From a virus, in the IMG/VR virus record IMGVR_UViG_3300027741_000213, positions 1 through 28,046 of that record: 28,046 nucleotides of DNA. One strand, given 5' to 3'. Each line of letters begins with the position of its first letter. The first letter of the stretch is position 1. Shown here in pieces: positions 1 to 7,695 of the stretch. The notes below the pieces were generated by a model. The model had not been told where the DNA came from and made no database searches. It worked only from the letters and a program-made list of their open reading frames with translations. The translations under genes and the position numbers were made by a program.

Positions 1-1
1 G

Positions 2-736
2 TTCGCTAAGAGAGCAGGATCTGAAGGTACATCTGTTACACAACTTGCCGGTGGTGCTAATTTAGGTGAATTGACAGATCTGTTATACTTTGTTAAGAAG
101 CTATATAAGTCTCTTAAAGTACCGACTTCAAGATTAAACCCCGATGATCCATATAAGGATGGCGCTGATATTCTTCGTGAGGAATTAAAGTTTGCACGTT
201 TTATTATTCGTCAACAGCAGCGATTTGCAGCTGGTCTAAAAAACGGATTTACTACTCATCTCAAGCTTAGAGGTCTCATGGAAGAGATGAGGCTTAAGGA
301 ACATCAACTTGATATTCATTTTAACGTACCGACAAATTTTTATGAATTAAGAGAAAATCAAAAATTTCAGCTTAAAGCTGAAAATTTTAATAGTATTACT
401 CAAAGTGACTTTGTGTCAAAGACATACGCTCAAAAACGCTATCTTGGTTGGTCTGATACTGATGTTATGGCGAACCGCGAGTTCTTACGTAAGGATAAAG
501 AGTTACAATGGGAATTAGCACAAATTGAAAGTAATGGTCCGGACTGGCGTGAAGTTGGAGAATTAGTTGGTGCTGAAGCGGGAGCTGGTGGGGGGGGAGG
601 CGGTGGAGGTCTAGGTGCAGCAGCTCCAGGCTCTGAAGCACCTCCTGAATTCGGTCCAGCTCCTACAGAGACAGCTCCTGAAACCGCTCCTGGTGGTGCA
701 GCAGCTCCTCCAGCCGGTGAAGCTCCTCCTGCTTAA
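2..736 (+). CDS. gp20: Portal vertex protein, gp20-like (5' end outside the window)
   Basis: This is the C-terminal part of the T4-type portal protein, the dodecameric head-vertex ring through which DNA is packaged and to which the neck binds. The reading frame is open from base 2, so the gene starts upstream of the window. Translation begins FAKRAGSEGTSV and continues through LPGG-like 'LAGGANLGELTDLLYF' and 'KKLYKSLKVPTSRL', which matches the conserved gp20 segment. A TTG at 71 is internal and not a real start. After about residue 165 of the visible part, the tail turns into a poly-Gly run and a Pro/Ala/Glu-rich low-complexity extension ending at 736, which is not part of the T4 core fold and is probably disordered. 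The next gene starts 17 nt downstream from its own late promoter. Confidence 0.93.
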   Translation, partial: FAKRAGSEGTSVTQLAGGANLGELTDLLYFVKKLYKSLKVPTSRLNPDDPYKDGADILREELKFARFIIRQQQRFAAGLKNGFTTHLKLRGLMEEMRLKEHQLDIHFNVPTNFYELRENQKFQLKAENFNSITQSDFVSKTYAQKRYLGWSDTDVMANREFLRKDKELQWELAQIESNGPDWREVGELVGAEAGAGGGGGGGGLGAAAPGSEAPPEFGPAPTETAPETAPGGAAAPPAGEAPPA

Positions 737-738
737 TC

Positions 739-746
739 TATAAATA
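739..746 (+). promoter_or_regulatory. Late promoter TATAAATA before the 754 gene
   Basis: Perfect match to the T4 late promoter octamer, 7 nt before the ATG at 754. T4-type late transcription starts about 6 nt past the octamer, which would leave a leader of only about 2 nt. Confidence 0.75.
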
Positions 747-753
747 ATAGTAT

Positions 754-1833
754 ATGGATTGCTCTGCTATAACTCCGATTTCTGCTTTTCAGAGCACAAA
801 TCTCAATTCTAAAATTGATTCCTTTTCACGACTTGGTGATAGAATAACGCGTGCTATGGGTGCACCGATGATTAATATTGAAATCCATCAAGATCAATTA
901 TTTGAAAATATTTCTATAGCCTGTGAAATGTTTGCTAAGTATGCAGGTTATACGGAAGAGTATCTTGTTTTTAATTCTGATTTATATGTTGATCATAAGG
1001 GTATAAAGCTTGACGACCTGTTTAGTATCTCACCTGACTTCAATAAAACAACAGTACCTGTTAATACTGTTTATGCTGCGACATCAACGATACCTGCTAG
1101 CTTCTTTAGCTCTTCACCTACACTCTCTTCTGTTTATTCTAGCGGTATATTTGTTAATCAAATTCTAACAACTACAGATTATTTGAGTGTTATTAATTTT
1201 AATAGCTTAGTAGCTGTTACATTTAAACCATCTAATAATAATAGACAGCAACTAGTCAATAGTTTTGACTATGACACAATGTCATATAGAAAGGTTATTG
1301 ATGTCTTTAATTTTGAAGAAGGGACATCTGATGGTGTTAATACTCTGTTTACTATTGAACAGACATTAGCTCAACAGACTTATTTTAGTTACGCAATGGG
1401 TAACTATGGATTTGATCTTATTAGCTGGTATACATTAAAGAACTGGCTTGGTGTTAGAGAGAAGATGTTAGCTATCAGACGATATTTTACTTTTGATCCT
1501 CGTACACAATATCTTACTATGAATCCTCCACCTCGTACCCCCGGTTCAGGTAGTAGATTCTGGGGCACTTTAGCCTGTTATGTTGAACGTCCACTCAGAG
1601 ATATTATTAAAGAGCAGTGGGTATATCAATATGCCCTTGCTTTATCAAAAATTGCTGTTGGTAATGTTCGTGGTAAATTTACAGGTACAACAATGTTCGG
1701 AGGCGGTCAAATAAACTATAACGATCTTTTAAGTCAAGGTCTAGCAGAGAAAGAAAAGCTTGAAGAAAAACTCTACACAGGTGGAGCTACAGCATTTGGA
1801 GATGGTGCACCTCCTATGTTCTTTATTGGCTAA
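754..1833 (+). CDS. Virion structural protein between portal and gp4 (unnamed)
   Basis: A 359-residue protein in the head-gene operon. I do not recognise it as a named T4 gene product. Its central part contains the stretch 'NIEIHQDQLFENISIACE' (residues about 41-58) followed by 'YAGYTEEYLVF', a pattern I associate with T4-like virion structural or neck proteins; that association is memory, not a search. There is no signal peptide or membrane segment. The C-terminus is Gly-rich. The start is supported by a perfect late octamer 7 nt upstream; there is no Shine-Dalgarno. Its stop is 1 nt before the ATG of the gp4-like gene. Position suggests a portal- or neck-associated role. Confidence 0.75.
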   Translation: MDCSAITPISAFQSTNLNSKIDSFSRLGDRITRAMGAPMINIEIHQDQLFENISIACEMFAKYAGYTEEYLVFNSDLYVDHKGIKLDDLFSISPDFNKTTVPVNTVYAATSTIPASFFSSSPTLSSVYSSGIFVNQILTTTDYLSVINFNSLVAVTFKPSNNNRQQLVNSFDYDTMSYRKVIDVFNFEEGTSDGVNTLFTIEQTLAQQTYFSYAMGNYGFDLISWYTLKNWLGVREKMLAIRRYFTFDPRTQYLTMNPPPRTPGSGSRFWGTLACYVERPLRDIIKEQWVYQYALALSKIAVGNVRGKFTGTTMFGGGQINYNDLLSQGLAEKEKLEEKLYTGGATAFGDGAPPMFFIG

Positions 1834-1834
1834 A

Positions 1835-2290
1835 ATGATACCGCTTCAAAAAAATAATAAATTTAAACAAGGTTATTTTAAACCTAAAAACCCATCAAAA
1901 TATGTTGGTAAAGAGCAGCCTGTTTATAGATCAGGTTGGGAGTTAAAATTCTTTCGTTGGTGTGATGATAATAATAATGTCGTAGAGTGGGCAAGTGAAG
2001 CTGTAATTATCCCATATCTAAGTCCAATAGATAATAAAATTCATCGATATTACACTGATGGAATTGTTGCTATAAAAGAGAATGAATATATTAAAAAATA
2101 CATTATAGAAATAAAGCCAAGCACACAAACTGTAGCTCCGGTGAAGGGTAAGAAACGAAATTCAACCATGGTTTACGAGACAGCAAGATATGCACAAAAT
2201 ATGGCAAAATGGGACGCAGCTCGTAAATACTGTTCTAAACACGGTTATTCATTTTTAATATTAACTGAAAAAGAGTTAGGTATTAAATAA
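1835..2290 (+). CDS. gp4: Head completion protein, T4 gp4-like
   Basis: A 151-residue protein, close to the 150 residues of T4 gp4, which finishes filled heads before tail joining and has a TnsA-like endonuclease fold. Visible family features are the N-terminal 'GYFKPKNPSKYVG', 'VYRSGWELKFFRWCD', 'VVEWASEAVIIPYLSP', 'HRYYTDGIV' and 'YIIEIKPS'; the Glu of WEL, the Asp of YTD and the E-x-K of IEIK fit a PD-(D/E)xK-type site. The frame stays open upstream to 1760, but the ATG at 1835 lies 1 nt after the previous stop and gives the family length, so I choose it. No separate promoter is seen; it is probably co-transcribed with the gene before it. Confidence 0.85.
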   Translation: MIPLQKNNKFKQGYFKPKNPSKYVGKEQPVYRSGWELKFFRWCDDNNNVVEWASEAVIIPYLSPIDNKIHRYYTDGIVAIKENEYIKKYIIEIKPSTQTVAPVKGKKRNSTMVYETARYAQNMAKWDAARKYCSKHGYSFLILTEKELGIK

Positions 2291-2293
2291 ATA
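2286..2293 (+). promoter_or_regulatory. Possible late promoter AATAAATA upstream of gp21
   Basis: Late-type octamer overlapping the gp4-like stop codon. It lies 27 nt before the gp21 ATG, farther than most in this window, so it would give a leader of about 21 nt. Confidence 0.5.
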
Positions 2294-2320
2294 ACCACTA
2301 AACAATAAGTATTTATATCT

Positions 2321-2986
2321 ATGTCCTTACGCTTACTCGTCGAGACCCCAGCACCTGAAGAAGAATTTGAATATATTCTTACTGAGAAAAATCTCAAAGG
2401 TGGGCAATCACAACTAATCATTAAAGGACCTTATATGGAATGTGAAATGGTTAATAAGAATCAACGCATCTATACCGAATCTGATATGGCAAGAGAAGTT
2501 GACCGTTACGTTAACGAAATGGTTAATACAAAGAGAGCGCTCGGTGAATTAAATCACCCTGCTTCAGCTGAGGTTGATCTTGAAAGAGCCTGTCACATGG
2601 TTACCTCTCTTCGTAAGGATGGTAAAACAATTTACGGTGAATCAATTGTACTTTCTACACCTACTGGACAAATCGTTCGTTCACTTATTAATGACGGTGT
2701 AAAGGTTGGTATGTCAAGTAGAGCTCTCGGTCAATTATCCGAGGAGTCAAATGGTATTAACCGTGTAAATGAAATGCGTCTTATCGCTGTTGACTGTGTT
2801 GCTGACCCAAGCTGCCCAAGAGCATTTGTTAACGGTATTCTCGAATCAAAGCAATTTGTAATCGCACAAGACGGGAGATTGGAAGAAGTTTACGAAAAAT
2901 TTTCTAATAGTCTCAAGAGTTTACCACGTTACGATGTAGCAACATATTTGAGAGAACAGATACTTTCTTTCCTATCGAAACTATAA
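2321..2986 (+). CDS. gp21: Prohead core protease, gp21-like
   Basis: A 221-residue serine protease of the T4 gp21 family (T4 gp21 has 212 residues) that matures the prohead by cleaving scaffold, capsid and internal proteins, typically after (L/I)xE. Catalytic elements are visible: the His in 'GELNHP' (H79) and the Ser in 'VGMSSRALG' (S132/S133), with the conserved 'KGPYMECEMVNKNQRIY' early in the protein and 'AVDCVADPSCP' near residue 157. It sits in its T4 position, ahead of scaffold and capsid genes. The start at 2321 gives the family length; the upstream octamer is 27 nt away and no Shine-Dalgarno is present. Confidence 0.93.
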   Translation: MSLRLLVETPAPEEEFEYILTEKNLKGGQSQLIIKGPYMECEMVNKNQRIYTESDMAREVDRYVNEMVNTKRALGELNHPASAEVDLERACHMVTSLRKDGKTIYGESIVLSTPTGQIVRSLINDGVKVGMSSRALGQLSEESNGINRVNEMRLIAVDCVADPSCPRAFVNGILESKQFVIAQDGRLEEVYEKFSNSLKSLPRYDVATYLREQILSFLSKL

Positions 2987-2989
2987 ATA
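2982..2989 (+). promoter_or_regulatory. Late promoter TATAAATA before the 3000 gene
   Basis: Perfect late octamer overlapping the gp21 stop, 10 nt before the ATG at 3000; predicted leader about 5 nt. Confidence 0.75.
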
Positions 2990-2999
2990 ATTTATAATT

Positions 3000-3689
3000 A
3001 TGCCACTCACACCTAAACAGCAAGACGCAGAAAATAAAAGAAAAGCATATCTTCTTGCCACTATAGCAGCTAAGCAAGAAGCACTCAAAGCTCCCGAAGA
3101 AGCACTCAAAGCTCCCGCAAGTGATGATGAAGAAGCTGGTGAAGAGTCTGATAGTGTAGAGGGTAAACTCGAAAGTATTGCACATCCTGAACACACAGCA
3201 GATGATTTAACCGATTGCCTTAATGAAAATGAAATTCGTACAAATGACAAACAATTTGATATTTTACATAATGTAGTTCGTGAAGCTATGGCTGCAGCAT
3301 ATAAAGGTATACCTTTTGATGCTGATGGTGAATTAATAAATGCTGCTAAGCACGCTGGATTAAGACTTGCTGCAGATCAAATGGATAGTCTTAAAGATCT
3401 CATCCAAGTATATACAAATGTTGTTGATGAATATAAAGGCGAGAGTTATGAAGATGCTGAAGAAAAGAAGCACGCATGGAGACCTTCATGTGATTGTCCG
3501 TCATGTCAAGCAGCTTACGCAAAGGAAAATGAGCGTCGCAGAAAAGCCGGTCTTAGTCACGAATCAACACAGATTACTAACTTTATTAAGGCCGTTTCTC
3601 AAAAAAATTACGCCTCAGCTAATAAGTATTTACAAGGCGTAGTTGAAGGTAAATTAAAGCGTACAATCAGCAAGGTCGTCAATAAATAA
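3000..3689 (+). CDS. Probable prohead core component
   Basis: A 229-residue charged protein between the protease and main scaffold genes, where T4-like phages carry small core proteins. The first 65 residues are Ala/Lys/Glu-rich and include a 7-residue tandem repeat (QEALKAP, EEALKAP) encoded by a 21-nt direct repeat, followed by an acidic linker. The middle is helical, then comes 'CDCPSCQAAY' (near residue 165), which could bind a metal. The C-terminus 'FIKAVSQKNYASANKYLQ' followed by a basic tail resembles the end of T4-like prohead core proteins; I infer a core role from this and the location. A minus-strand open frame over the first part is a shadow. It is preceded by a perfect late promoter. 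Confidence 0.75.
   Translation: MPLTPKQQDAENKRKAYLLATIAAKQEALKAPEEALKAPASDDEEAGEESDSVEGKLESIAHPEHTADDLTDCLNENEIRTNDKQFDILHNVVREAMAAAYKGIPFDADGELINAAKHAGLRLAADQMDSLKDLIQVYTNVVDEYKGESYEDAEEKKHAWRPSCDCPSCQAAYAKENERRRKAGLSHESTQITNFIKAVSQKNYASANKYLQGVVEGKLKRTISKVVNK
3076..3117 (+). repeat. Tandem 21-nt repeat in the core protein gene
   Basis: Two adjacent identical 21-nt units (3076-3096 and 3097-3117) encode two QEALKAP/EEALKAP-type heptapeptides. Length change here would keep the frame. Confidence 0.85.
3681..3688 (+). promoter_or_regulatory. Late promoter AATAAATA before gp22
   Basis: Late-type octamer overlapping the stop of the upstream gene, 6 nt before the gp22 ATG; predicted leader about 1 nt. 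Confidence 0.7.
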
Positions 3690-3694
3690 TTTAT

Positions 3695-4579
3695 ATGGAA
3701 AAAAATATCAGCCAAGTCCTCAAAGAAGCCACAAAGGATATCCTAACAGAAGACGTCCTTAAGGAAATTCAAGAAGCCTTTGATGCTTCAGTTAGCGAAA
3801 AAGTCGCCCTTCACGTTGAGAAGGCTTTAACTGAGCAGGATGAAGATTATGCTAAGAAGCTCGAACATCTTCTTGAGGCCCTTGATGCCGACCACACAGC
3901 CAAGCTCAATAAGGTTGTTACGGCTTTAGACGCTGATCGCACAAACAAGCTCAAGACTGTTATTGAGAAGTACGAAACAGCTCTTACAAATGAAGCTGCT
4001 AATTTTAAAAACACATTAGTTGATCAGGTTTCAAATTATCTTGATCTCTATCTCGAAGAAAAGATTCCCGCTACAGAAATCCAGGAAGCAGTCAACAACA
4101 AGCGTGCTAACTCCGTTCTTGATGAAATTCGTGGTATCCTTGCCGTTGATATGGCTCTTGCACAAGAGTCAATTCGTGAGGCTGTAGTTGATGGTAAGAC
4201 AAAAATTGATGAAGCTGCTGGTCAGCTTGAAGTCGCTAATAAGCGTGTTTCCTCCTTAACCGAGGAACTAAACAAAGTTAAGTCTGCTCTTATTCTCGAG
4301 CAAAAGGTCTCAAGCCTTGATGACGAGAAGAAGGCTTATATGAAGAAGATGCTTGGTACAAAGAGTGCTAAGTTCATTGCTGAAAACTTTGATTATACTC
4401 TCGGTTTATTTGAGAAGACCGAAGAAGAGCGACTCAATAGCCTCAAGAACGAAGCCATCAATGAATCTGTTGCAACAACAGTTGATCGCCCCGTTATCGA
4501 GGAATCCGTTACCAAGACAGTTGAAAGCGAAGAAGCTCCAATCTTCAACGTTTACATGTCAGAGCTTGGTAAGTATTAA
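3695..4579 (+). CDS. gp22: Prohead core scaffolding protein, gp22-like
   Basis: A 294-residue, strongly helical, Lys/Glu-rich protein with long coiled-coil potential: residues about 40-110 repeat 'ALDADHTAKLNK' and 'ALDADRTNKLKT', and residues about 150-210 form another helix. T4 gp22 (269 residues) builds the internal scaffold around which gp23 assembles and is destroyed by gp21. The location immediately before the capsid gene and after the protease fits. The C-terminus contains a short Thr/Val/Glu-rich tail ending 'NVYMSELGKY', as in T4-like gp22 proteins. It starts 6 nt after a late octamer. There are several (I/L)xE sites, compatible with proteolysis. Confidence 0.88.
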   Translation: MEKNISQVLKEATKDILTEDVLKEIQEAFDASVSEKVALHVEKALTEQDEDYAKKLEHLLEALDADHTAKLNKVVTALDADRTNKLKTVIEKYETALTNEAANFKNTLVDQVSNYLDLYLEEKIPATEIQEAVNNKRANSVLDEIRGILAVDMALAQESIREAVVDGKTKIDEAAGQLEVANKRVSSLTEELNKVKSALILEQKVSSLDDEKKAYMKKMLGTKSAKFIAENFDYTLGLFEKTEEERLNSLKNEAINESVATTVDRPVIEESVTKTVESEEAPIFNVYMSELGKY

Positions 4580-4597
4580 TTTTTATTAAAAGGATTT

Positions 4598-4616
4598 AAA
4601 GGAAAGATTTTCCTTT
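4598..4616 (+). promoter_or_regulatory. Hairpin in the gp22-gp23 spacer
   Basis: Perfect 8-bp inverted repeat AAAGGAAA/TTTCCTTT with a 3-nt loop, followed about 10 nt later by a smaller palindrome GGGTATTACCC. No T-tract follows, so it is not a classical terminator; it could be an mRNA-stabilising or processing structure upstream of the capsid gene. The 105-nt spacer has no obvious late octamer. Confidence 0.5.
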
Positions 4617-4684
4617 GCTAGTTGAGGGGTATTACCCTTGAACAGTAATTATAGGTCGACACAAACGAAAGAAATATTAAAACT

Positions 4685-6181
4685 ATGTCAAATATTCGTC
4701 CCTCACAGTCTTACATCGATGTCAATCGCGCACAGGCTCTCTTAGAAAAGTGGAACCCAGTTCTTAACTATACTTCTGAGAACGTCGCCGCAATTGAAGA
4801 CGATCACACACGTCTCAATACCGCCATCCTCCTTGAAAACCAGGAGAAGTGGTGCTTTGAGGCTAATAATGCATCAGGTGGTACAGGTGGTGTTTTCAGT
4901 GGTGGTACAATTGGTGCCGGTAATTACGGTAACCAGTTCCCTTCACAGAACGACAGCTCTTACGCTCCTGGTGATGCTCGTCTTCCAAAGATTCTCATCC
5001 CGATGATCAGACGTACATTCCCTGAGCTCATCACTAACGAAATCGTTGGTGTTCAGCCCATGAGTGGTCCAGTCGGACTCGCATTTGCACTCCGTTATAA
5101 GTACGAAGGTACACCTCTCGGTGCTACCTCTTCTGGTCTTGATGCCTCTGGTGCAAGCCCTGCTGGTCCTCAGCAGGCTCTTGCCAACACAGGTACCGAA
5201 CTTGGGTATCAATATCTCGATTCTCGCTTCACCGGTACATCCGCTGGCGCGCTTTCAGGTCTTGGTACAAACTCTGCATTCCCTATTCCTGCACAGGATC
5301 AGGGTGTTGCTCAGCTCCTTAGCCAGTTCGAACTCACATCCAACATTCCTCAGATCGTTGTCTCCTTCGAAAAGACAGCAGTTGAAGCCGGTACACGCCG
5401 TCTTGCAGCTCGCTGGTCTGTCGAACTCGAGCAGGATCTTAAGAACATGAACGGTATCGATATCGATACTGAGCTCACAAACGCTATGTCTTATGAGCTT
5501 CAGGCCGAAATCGACCGTGAAATGATCATCCGTATGGTTCAGACAGCTCTCAATGCCGGCTACGGCACTGGGTACTCCATCTGGTCCCCTGCTTCCGCAG
5601 ACGGTCGTTGGTTGGTTGAGCGTAATCGTGACTTCTATCAGAGACTCATCATTGAGGCTAACCGTATTGCCGTTCGTAACCGTCGTGGTGCCGCTAACTT
5701 CATCGTTGGTACACCTCGCGTTTGCGCAATCCTTGAAATGCTCCCTGAATTCCAGTGGGTACCTGTTCAAGGTAACGTCAACACACAGCCCGTTGGTGTT
5801 GCAAAGGTTGGTTCGCTTGCCGGCCGTTTCAACGTCTACCGTGATACACGTACAGAAGCTCAATACGAAGCTAACGCCGGGGGTAACCTTGGTGGTAAGA
5901 ACGGATTCCCATCCGGAACAACTCGTACTGCTCGCCTCGACTACGCCCTTCTCGGTTATAAGGGTCCTGAGTTCTATGACACCGGTATCATCTACTGCCC
6001 ATACATCCCTGTTATGGTTCAGAGAACAATCGGTCCTAACGACTTCAGTCCCCGCGTTGGATTGCTTACCCGCTATGGTGTTGTCGATAATATCTTTGGT
6101 GCAAACCTCTATTATCACGTCATCATCCTCCAGGGTCTTGGCACGGCGTTTACGCCTTCCACTCAGTCGGTTTATTTTTAG
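4685..6181 (+). CDS. gp23: Major capsid protein, gp23-like
   Basis: A 498-residue HK97-fold major capsid protein of the T4 gp23 family (T4 521 residues). Recognisable parts are 'PKILIPMIRRTFPELITNEIVGVQPMSGPVG' (given here only by its ends: PKILIPMIRR near residue 101, VGVQPMSGPVG near 121), the 'ARWSVELEQDLK' segment near 242 and a C-terminal region with 'YCPYIPVMVQRTIGP'. The N-terminal prodomain has a candidate gp21 site, L49-L50-E51. Codon use differs from most neighbours: many C-ending codons and CGT/CGC arginines, as expected for the most highly translated gene. The start is 105 nt after gp22. A strong terminator follows. Confidence 0.95.
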   Translation: MSNIRPSQSYIDVNRAQALLEKWNPVLNYTSENVAAIEDDHTRLNTAILLENQEKWCFEANNASGGTGGVFSGGTIGAGNYGNQFPSQNDSSYAPGDARLPKILIPMIRRTFPELITNEIVGVQPMSGPVGLAFALRYKYEGTPLGATSSGLDASGASPAGPQQALANTGTELGYQYLDSRFTGTSAGALSGLGTNSAFPIPAQDQGVAQLLSQFELTSNIPQIVVSFEKTAVEAGTRRLAARWSVELEQDLKNMNGIDIDTELTNAMSYELQAEIDREMIIRMVQTALNAGYGTGYSIWSPASADGRWLVERNRDFYQRLIIEANRIAVRNRRGAANFIVGTPRVCAILEMLPEFQWVPVQGNVNTQPVGVAKVGSLAGRFNVYRDTRTEAQYEANAGGNLGGKNGFPSGTTRTARLDYALLGYKGPEFYDTGIIYCPYIPVMVQRTIGPNDFSPRVGLLTRYGVVDNIFGANLYYHVIILQGLGTAFTPSTQSVYF

Positions 6182-6190
6182 CCTGTATCT

Positions 6191-6205
6191 CCTTGTACTA
6201 CAAGG
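6191..6205 (+). other. Short palindrome after the capsid stop
   Basis: CCTTGTA, one base, TACAAGG: a 7-nt inverted repeat 10 nt past the stop codon, foldable as a 5-bp stem with a 5-nt loop. It sits upstream of the true terminator hairpin. Confidence 0.55.
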
Positions 6206-6241
6206 ATTTATAATAAAAATACACAAAAGTCAAATAAAGAG

Positions 6242-6272
6242 CCTCGCGAAGAAATTCGCGAGGTTTCTTTTT
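6242..6272 (+). terminator. Intrinsic terminator of the capsid gene
   Basis: 9-bp perfect GC-rich stem CCTCGCGAA/TTCGCGAGG with a GAAA tetraloop, followed by TTTCTTTTT. A clear rho-independent terminator that ends the head operon. Confidence 0.93.
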
Positions 6273-6306
6273 ATATATCAAACCTACAACGCAGACCGTT
6301 TACATG

Positions 6307-6314
6307 CATAAATA
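6307..6314 (+). promoter_or_regulatory. Late promoter CATAAATA of the GIY-YIG gene
   Basis: Late-type octamer exactly 5 nt before the ATG at 6320; the predicted start site is the A of the start codon. Confidence 0.72.
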
Positions 6315-6319
6315 TTCTT

Positions 6320-7102
6320 ATGAAAGAATATCTGTTATATATTACGAAGAACAATATCAATAACAAAATTTATGCAGGCAAACATATAGGGTACAAATCT
6401 GATTCATATATTGGCTCAGGCCCAACTTATTTTCTCAAAGCAGTCAAAAAATATGGCAAAGAAAACTTTACACGTAGATGGCTTAAAATCAGAATCAATA
6501 CAGAAGAAGATTTAAATAGACTCGAACGTCGATTAATTCGTATACTCAAGCATTATTGGAGAAATAATTGTTATAATATTCATGAAGGCGGAACAGGTGG
6601 TGATCCTTGTAAATATTTTTCTTACTATACTAGACAGGAGATTAATAAGCGTATTTCTGAAAGTAAGAAACGACAATATGAACGAGGTCAAACCTATAAT
6701 CAGTTGATTGGTAGAAAAAAACAAAGCATTACATTAATCACAAAAAATAATCGAAACGGTGACTTTTATAACGAAATGCTAAAAAAGCAAAAAGATAAAG
6801 GTCGTCGCCTATCTATTCGAATAAAGGAACAGGGTCTAACGGAGAAAGAAAAACAAAGAAACCATGCTAATATGCTTAACGGTAAATATAAGCTCGAATA
6901 TACTATTACCTTACCAGATGGTACATCATTTACATATAAGCATAACTCTAGAAATTTTATGCGTATGCATAATGTAGAAGGACATATATTTGCAATAATA
7001 AACAAAAAAGGTGAATACAGGGTTAACCGTAGAACAGTTAAAACAAAGCATAATTACCCTGTAGGTACTATATTTAAAATGATTAAAATATTTGTACGCT
7101 GA
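6320..7102 (+). CDS. Free-standing GIY-YIG homing endonuclease (Seg-like)
   Basis: A 260-residue protein with an N-terminal GIY-YIG nuclease domain: 'YLLYIT' (residues 4-9) and 'IYAGKH' (17-22) form the two signature strands, followed by 'YIGSG', a helix 'FLKAVKKYGKENF', and a Glu-containing helix 'LNRLERRLIRIL' that should supply the metal-binding Glu. After 'NIHEGGTGGDP' comes a NUMOD3-like basic segment 'INKRISESKKRQYERG', typical of DNA-binding tails. The rest is basic and Asn-rich. T4 carries related Seg endonucleases between conserved genes, where they spread into phages lacking them. It lies between the capsid terminator and the next virion gene, with its own late promoter, and has higher A+T than its neighbours, consistent with mobility. 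Confidence 0.9.
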   Translation: MKEYLLYITKNNINNKIYAGKHIGYKSDSYIGSGPTYFLKAVKKYGKENFTRRWLKIRINTEEDLNRLERRLIRILKHYWRNNCYNIHEGGTGGDPCKYFSYYTRQEINKRISESKKRQYERGQTYNQLIGRKKQSITLITKNNRNGDFYNEMLKKQKDKGRRLSIRIKEQGLTEKEKQRNHANMLNGKYKLEYTITLPDGTSFTYKHNSRNFMRMHNVEGHIFAIINKKGEYRVNRRTVKTKHNYPVGTIFKMIKIFVR

Positions 7103-7104
7103 TG

Positions 7105-7112
7105 AATAAATA
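7105..7112 (+). promoter_or_regulatory. Late promoter AATAAATA before the 7120 gene
   Basis: Late-type octamer just after the endonuclease stop, 7 nt before the ATG at 7120; predicted leader about 2 nt. Confidence 0.7.
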
Positions 7113-7119
7113 TTGATAT

Positions 7120-7623
7120 ATGGCATACGAAACCAATTTAAACTATTCACCAAATATTGCATCTGTTAACAGCTCTACTGTTACTGCGTTAGGTTACGCT
7201 GCAACAATTAAAATATCGGCTAGTGCAACAACACTTGGTACTTCACTTCCTGACGAAGACCTCACATTATCCGTTCGTCTTAGCGGTAATAGTGACGGTG
7301 TTTCATTAAGTGCTAGTAGCCTTACAAGCATTACTCTTACATTAAGCTCACCTACAGCTCTAACAACCCCCCAAGTATGGCCAGGTAATATCGCTGCATC
7401 AACATTTAGACCTAGCGCTAGTGCAACTCTTACTGTTACATTCCCACAAAGAAGTTTATTAACAACATCCATTAGCCTTAGTGCAGGATCAGTAAATACT
7501 GTCCTTGACTCTGCAAAAGCATCTGTTATCGATAACTTCTTCTACCTCACCGGTAGTCCCGATGTTTACCATCAAGTTCGTACAACAGGTGGCCATGCCA
7601 ATCTTCAGGCATATCTCGGTTAA
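7120..7623 (+). CDS. Small beta-rich virion protein, possible capsid decoration
   Basis: A 167-residue protein dominated by Ser, Thr, Leu, Ala and Val, with alternating hydrophobic strands ('LTLSVRLSG', 'SITLTLSSP', 'ATLTVTFPQ', 'TSISLSAG') that suggest an all-beta, immunoglobulin-like or jelly-roll domain. It has almost no Lys or Glu, which is unusual for an abundant soluble enzyme and more like a virion surface protein. The C-terminus 'YHQVRTTGGHANLQAYLG' is more polar. I do not recognise the family. Its position right after the capsid gene (with an endonuclease between) and its late promoter suggest a head decoration protein; this is inference. A strong terminator follows 27 nt after the stop. 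Confidence 0.75.
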   Translation: MAYETNLNYSPNIASVNSSTVTALGYAATIKISASATTLGTSLPDEDLTLSVRLSGNSDGVSLSASSLTSITLTLSSPTALTTPQVWPGNIAASTFRPSASATLTVTFPQRSLLTTSISLSAGSVNTVLDSAKASVIDNFFYLTGSPDVYHQVRTTGGHANLQAYLG

Positions 7624-7644
7624 TAAAAAGTATACATATATAAT

Positions 7645-7674
7645 AAAAAAGAGGAGCTTCGCTCCTCTTTTTTT
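7645..7674. terminator. Bidirectional intrinsic terminator
   Basis: 7-bp stem GAGGAGC/GCTCCTC around TTC, flanked by six A on the left and seven T on the right. It can act in both directions and separates the convergent head block (+) and modification operon (-). Confidence 0.95.
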
Positions 7675-7695
7675 GTTACAACACTACAACAAATT

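Noticed and set aside
71-736. Portal gene starting at TTG 71
   Set aside because: The frame is open to the window edge and the upstream residues match the conserved portal sequence, so the TTG is internal.
2913-3250. Two minus-strand frames over the core-protein gene
   Set aside because: They overlap a + strand gene with a perfect late promoter; their Ser/Leu- and Phe/Cys-rich translations are typical shadows.
4598-4616. Terminator between gp22 and gp23
   Set aside because: The hairpin is AT-rich with no T-tract behind it, and stopping there would cut off the capsid gene unless it has a promoter I cannot see.
5255-6226. A 323-codon open frame antisense to the capsid gene
   Set aside because: It mirrors the strongly biased codon use of gp23 on the other strand, has no promoter or start signal and encodes no recognisable domain.
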